Source of the DNA: Chloroflexota bacterium
GTDB taxonomy: Bacteria > Chloroflexota > UBA5177 > JANWHV01
Reading direction: 5' to 3'
NCBI GenBank assembly: GCA_025450255.1
Contig: JANWHV010000132.1
Span: 1-7,834, forward strand
DNA length: 7,834 nucleotides
Shown here: positions 6,374-7,834 of the stretch, one piece after another
Position numbering within the stretch: position 1 is the first letter of the stretch
Layout: every line of letters starts with the position of its first letter
Program-made: the position numbers and the translations under genes
Notes under the pieces: model-generated
The model's database searches: none
Seen by the model: only the letters and a program-made list of their open reading frames with translations
Told to the model about the DNA's origin: nothing

Positions 6374-6398
6374 GGCGGGCGCGCTTGTAACGTCGCTA

Positions 6399-6442
6399 AC
6401 GAAAAAAGATGGCGGGCCAATTGGCCCGCCATCTTTTTTCGT
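6399..6442. terminator. Bidirectional intrinsic terminator (perfect 44-bp palindrome)
   Basis: Bases 6399-6420 and 6421-6442 are exact reverse complements. Each arm holds a GC-rich core (GATGGCGGGCCAA) with six A on the left and six T on the right, so either strand gives a stable hairpin followed by a U-run. It sits between the VWA stop (6373) and the cysK stop (6461), ending both convergent transcripts. Confidence 0.93.
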
Positions 6443-6460
6443 GGGGGTCGTCGCCTCGAT

Positions 6461-7390
6461 CTATTCCTGATAGAGGAACGTGGAAAGGTAGCGCTCGCCG
6501 CTGTCCGGCAGCACCACGACGATCGTCTTGCCGGCGTTCTCCGGCCTCCGCGCAACCTGGAGCGCGCCGTGCAGCGCCGCGCCACAGGAGATACCGCCCA
6601 GGATACCTTCTTCCCGCGCCAGACGACGGGCAATCGCCGTGGCCTGCTCGACATTTGCGGTGACAATCTCGTCTATCACTTCGCGGTTGAGCACTTTTGG
6701 CACGAAGGGAACGCCGATGCCCTGGATCTTATGCGGTCCGGGCTTCCCGCCGGACAGAATCGGCGACTCGGCGGGCTCGACGGCGCTGATCCGCCCGCCA
6801 GGCTTCCGCTGCTTCAGGAACTCGCCCACGCCGGTAATCGTGCCGCCCGTACCCACGCCGCCGACGAAGATGTCGATAGCGCCATCGGTGTCGTCCCAAA
6901 TCTCGGCCGCCGTGGTCTCAAAATGGATTTTAGGATTGGCGGGGTTTTCGAACTGCATTGGAATAAATGAATCCGGCGTGGCTGCCGCAAGCTCGTTGGC
7001 CTTCTCAATGGCGCCGGGCATGCCGTTCGCCCCAGGCGTGAGCACGAGCTCGGCCCCGCGCGCTTTGAGCAACATGCGGCGTTCCATGCTCATGGTCTCG
7101 GGCATGGTAAGGATCAGGCGATAACCTTTCGCGGCGCATACAAACGAGAGCGCGATACCGGTATTGCCGCTGGTCGGTTCAATAATCGTCGTCTTGCCGG
7201 GCGTGATCAGGCCCTGTCGTTCCGCCTCGGCGATCATGCTGACGCCGATACGGTCCTTAACACTGCCGGCGGGATTGAAGTATTCAAGCTTCGCCAATAC
7301 CCGCGCCGGCGCGTTGTCCGTAACCCGGTTGAGCCGCACGAGCGGCGTGCGTCCCATGGTTTCAGATAGGTCGCTAAATATTCTACCCAT
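6461..7390 (-). CDS. cysK: Cysteine synthase (O-acetylserine sulfhydrylase)
   Basis: CysK is a PLP enzyme that makes cysteine and acetate from O-acetylserine and sulfide, the last step of cysteine synthesis, as a cytoplasmic dimer. The 309-residue product is full length. It shows NPAGSVKDR (39-47) with the PLP lysine K45, the substrate loop PTSGNTG (72-78), the PLP-phosphate loop GVGTGGT (178-184), the GISCGAA segment (267-273, S268 contacting the PLP nitrogen) and the C-terminal [11 protein letters not shown] (294-304). The last motif favours CysK over CysM or cystathionine beta-synthase, and no CBS domains follow. A GGGAG and an AGGGA lie within 16 bases upstream of the ATG. No cysE neighbour is present. 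A promoter with an operator-like inverted repeat lies directly upstream, suggesting regulated expression. It converges on the VWA gene across a bidirectional terminator. Confidence 0.96.
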   Translation of the reverse strand: MGRIFSDLSETMGRTPLVRLNRVTDNAPARVLAKLEYFNPAGSVKDRIGVSMIAEAERQGLITPGKTTIIEPTSGNTGIALSFVCAAKGYRLILTMPETMSMERRMLLKARGAELVLTPGANGMPGAIEKANELAAATPDSFIPMQFENPANPKIHFETTAAEIWDDTDGAIDIFVGGVGTGGTITGVGEFLKQRKPGGRISAVEPAESPILSGGKPGPHKIQGIGVPFVPKVLNREVIDEIVTANVEQATAIARRLAREEGILGGISCGAALHGALQVARRPENAGKTIVVVLPDSGERYLSTFLYQE

Positions 7391-7422
7391 TGTCCCTACT
7401 CCCAGCGGGATAATCCCATCGA

Positions 7423-7441
7423 GTTACTAGACATTAGTAAC
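7423..7441. promoter_or_regulatory. Operator-like inverted repeat in the cysK leader
   Basis: GTTACTA (7423-7429) and TAGTAAC (7435-7441) are perfect inverted repeats separated by GACAT. Relative to the predicted cysK promoter the site covers about +3 to +21, a classic place for a repressor. The 19-bp size and 12-bp centre-to-centre half-site spacing fit a dimeric helix-turn-helix regulator. No regulator gene is in the window, and I do not assign a family. Confidence 0.5.
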
Positions 7442-7450
7442 GTCAAGCCA

Positions 7451-7479
7451 AGCATAGCAGAGCACTTTGCTGTGGTCAA
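7451..7479 (-). promoter_or_regulatory. cysK: cysK promoter
   Basis: On the minus strand: TTGACC (7474-7479), 17-base spacer, TATGCT (7451-7456). Five of six and four of six bases match sigma-70 consensus, with ideal spacing. Transcription should start near 7444, giving a leader of about 54 bases that begins with the inverted repeat. Confidence 0.65.
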
Positions 7480-7508
7480 AACAACAGGCGAACCGAGCCG
7501 AACCGGGT

Positions 7509-7537
7509 TTGACAACGACGGTAGCAGTCCGTACGCT
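7509..7537 (+). promoter_or_regulatory. tRNA-Glu promoter
   Basis: TTGACA (7509-7514, perfect -35), 17 bases, TACGCT (7532-7537; T, A and final T conserved). The start would fall near 7544, about 15 bases before the tRNA. The -35 boxes of this and the divergent cysK promoter are about 30 bases apart. Confidence 0.6.
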
Positions 7538-7558
7538 GACGAAGGGCATTTGCCACGG

Positions 7559-7632
7559 GGCCCGGTCGTCTAGCGGCCTAGGACATCGCCCTTTCAAGGC
7601 GGAGATCACGGGTTCGAATCCCGTCCGGGCTA
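7559..7632 (+). tRNA. tRNA-Glu (anticodon TTC)
   Basis: A complete cloverleaf can be folded by eye. The acceptor is GGCCCGG (7559-7565) with CCGGGCT (7625-7631), including a G-U pair at 1-72. The D arm follows from 7568. The anticodon stem TCGCC/GGCGG has loop CTTTCAA and anticodon TTC at 7593-7595. The T arm is ACGGG-TTCGAAT-CCCGT (7608-7624) with the invariant TTCGA. The D-arm text TCTAGCGGCCTAGGAC is typical of bacterial tRNA-Glu. The discriminator base is A7632 and CCA is not encoded, so it must be added after transcription. The UUC anticodon reads both GAA and GAG. Confidence 0.96.
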
Positions 7633-7633
7633 C

Positions 7634-7675
7634 ACAGGGGACCAGGGACGCAATACTGTTCCTGGTCCCTGTTTG
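7634..7675 (+). terminator. Terminator-like hairpin after tRNA-Glu
   Basis: GGGACCAGGGA (7638-7648) pairs with TTCCTGGTCCC (7659-7669), an 11-bp stem with one G-U pair and a 10-base loop. Outer bases can add about three more pairs with one bulged G. It begins just after the tRNA 3' end and is followed by TGTTTG, a short T-run. It probably ends the tRNA transcript; the weak T-tract leaves some doubt. Confidence 0.55.
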
Positions 7676-7677
7676 CA

Positions 7678-7834
7678 TCAGTGCGGCGTAGGCTCGCCCG
7701 GCCCGGCAATGATGCTTTCGGCTCCAGGCGTGGCACGCTCAAAGTCGCCGAACGGACGTAGCCGCGGTATCTGCCAGAATATGCACGCCGCCGGACGTAG
7801 GCTGCGGTCTATGTCGAAAGTCGCTCGCCTGCAG
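7678..7834 (-). other. Unassigned window end; possible 3' end of a minus-strand gene
   Basis: No gene can be assigned with confidence. On the minus strand a frame is open from the window edge for 51 codons to TGA at 7678-7680, ending ...FGDFERATPGAESIIAGPGEPTPH. A plus-strand frame from the ATG at 7709 is also open to the edge. Neither shows a recognisable motif. GGACGTAG occurs twice, 39 bases apart (7754 and 7793), with similar flanks. The minus-strand frame would converge on the tRNA hairpin. Confidence 0.2.

Noticed and set aside
7754..7810. Two copies of GGACGTAG 39 bases apart, considered as a repeat array
   Set aside because: Only two short imperfect copies with diverging flanks; compatible with chance or a short coding repeat. 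Not a CRISPR or integration site.
7559..7834. tRNA-Glu as an attachment site for an integrated element
   Set aside because: No integrase gene, no repeat of the tRNA 3' end in the remaining ~200 bases and no composition change; the window ends too soon to test further.

Overview
This window looks like ordinary chromosomal DNA from a moderately GC-rich bacterium. It is densely packed with housekeeping genes and shows no insertion sequence, integrase, phage gene, plasmid gene or CRISPR array. I cannot fix the phylum from the sequence alone. A MoxR/Mg-chelatase-like ATPase next to a VWA protein, a PhnP-like hydrolase followed by moaC, and a tRNA gene without an encoded CCA would fit Acidobacteriota. 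Planctomycetota, Chloroflexota or another deep-branching phylum remain possible.

Layout, left to right. Positions 1-186 hold the 3' end of a PfkB-family sugar or nucleoside kinase gene, followed by a small hairpin. Positions 259-1541 hold a two-gene unit: a PhnP-like metallo-beta-lactamase-fold hydrolase whose stop overlaps the start of moaC (molybdenum cofactor synthesis). A small one-TM membrane protein gene faces moaC from the minus strand, and the two stop codons share the four bases CTAG. A divergent intergenic region follows, then pyrE (orotate phosphoribosyltransferase, pyrimidine synthesis; start placed at 2004). A hairpin with a T-tract lies downstream of pyrE, just after a possible promoter.

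Positions 2801-6373 hold the most interesting part: a 464-residue AAA+ ATPase of the magnesium-chelatase/MoxR type, then a 677-residue protein with a long Gln/Met-rich helical N-terminal region and a C-terminal VWA domain with an intact MIDAS. ATPase/VWA pairs of this kind act as chaperone- or chelatase-like remodelling machines, but the target of this pair is not known. No chelatase H subunit or other client gene lies in the window. A perfect 44-bp palindrome flanked by A and T runs separates this unit from the convergent cysK gene (cysteine synthase, minus strand) and should terminate transcription in both directions.

Upstream of cysK there is a good sigma-70-type promoter with a 19-bp inverted repeat just after the predicted transcription start, which suggests an operator. 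Facing the other way is a TTGACA promoter for a tRNA-Glu(UUC) gene, followed by a terminator-like hairpin. The last ~155 bases are unassigned; a short minus-strand open frame runs off the edge.

I found no clear new biological system. The best candidates for a second look are the ATPase/VWA pair (a CxxC motif in the ATPase, a winged-helix-like segment in the VWA protein, and a hairpin and mini-ORF in front of the VWA gene) and the cysK operator.
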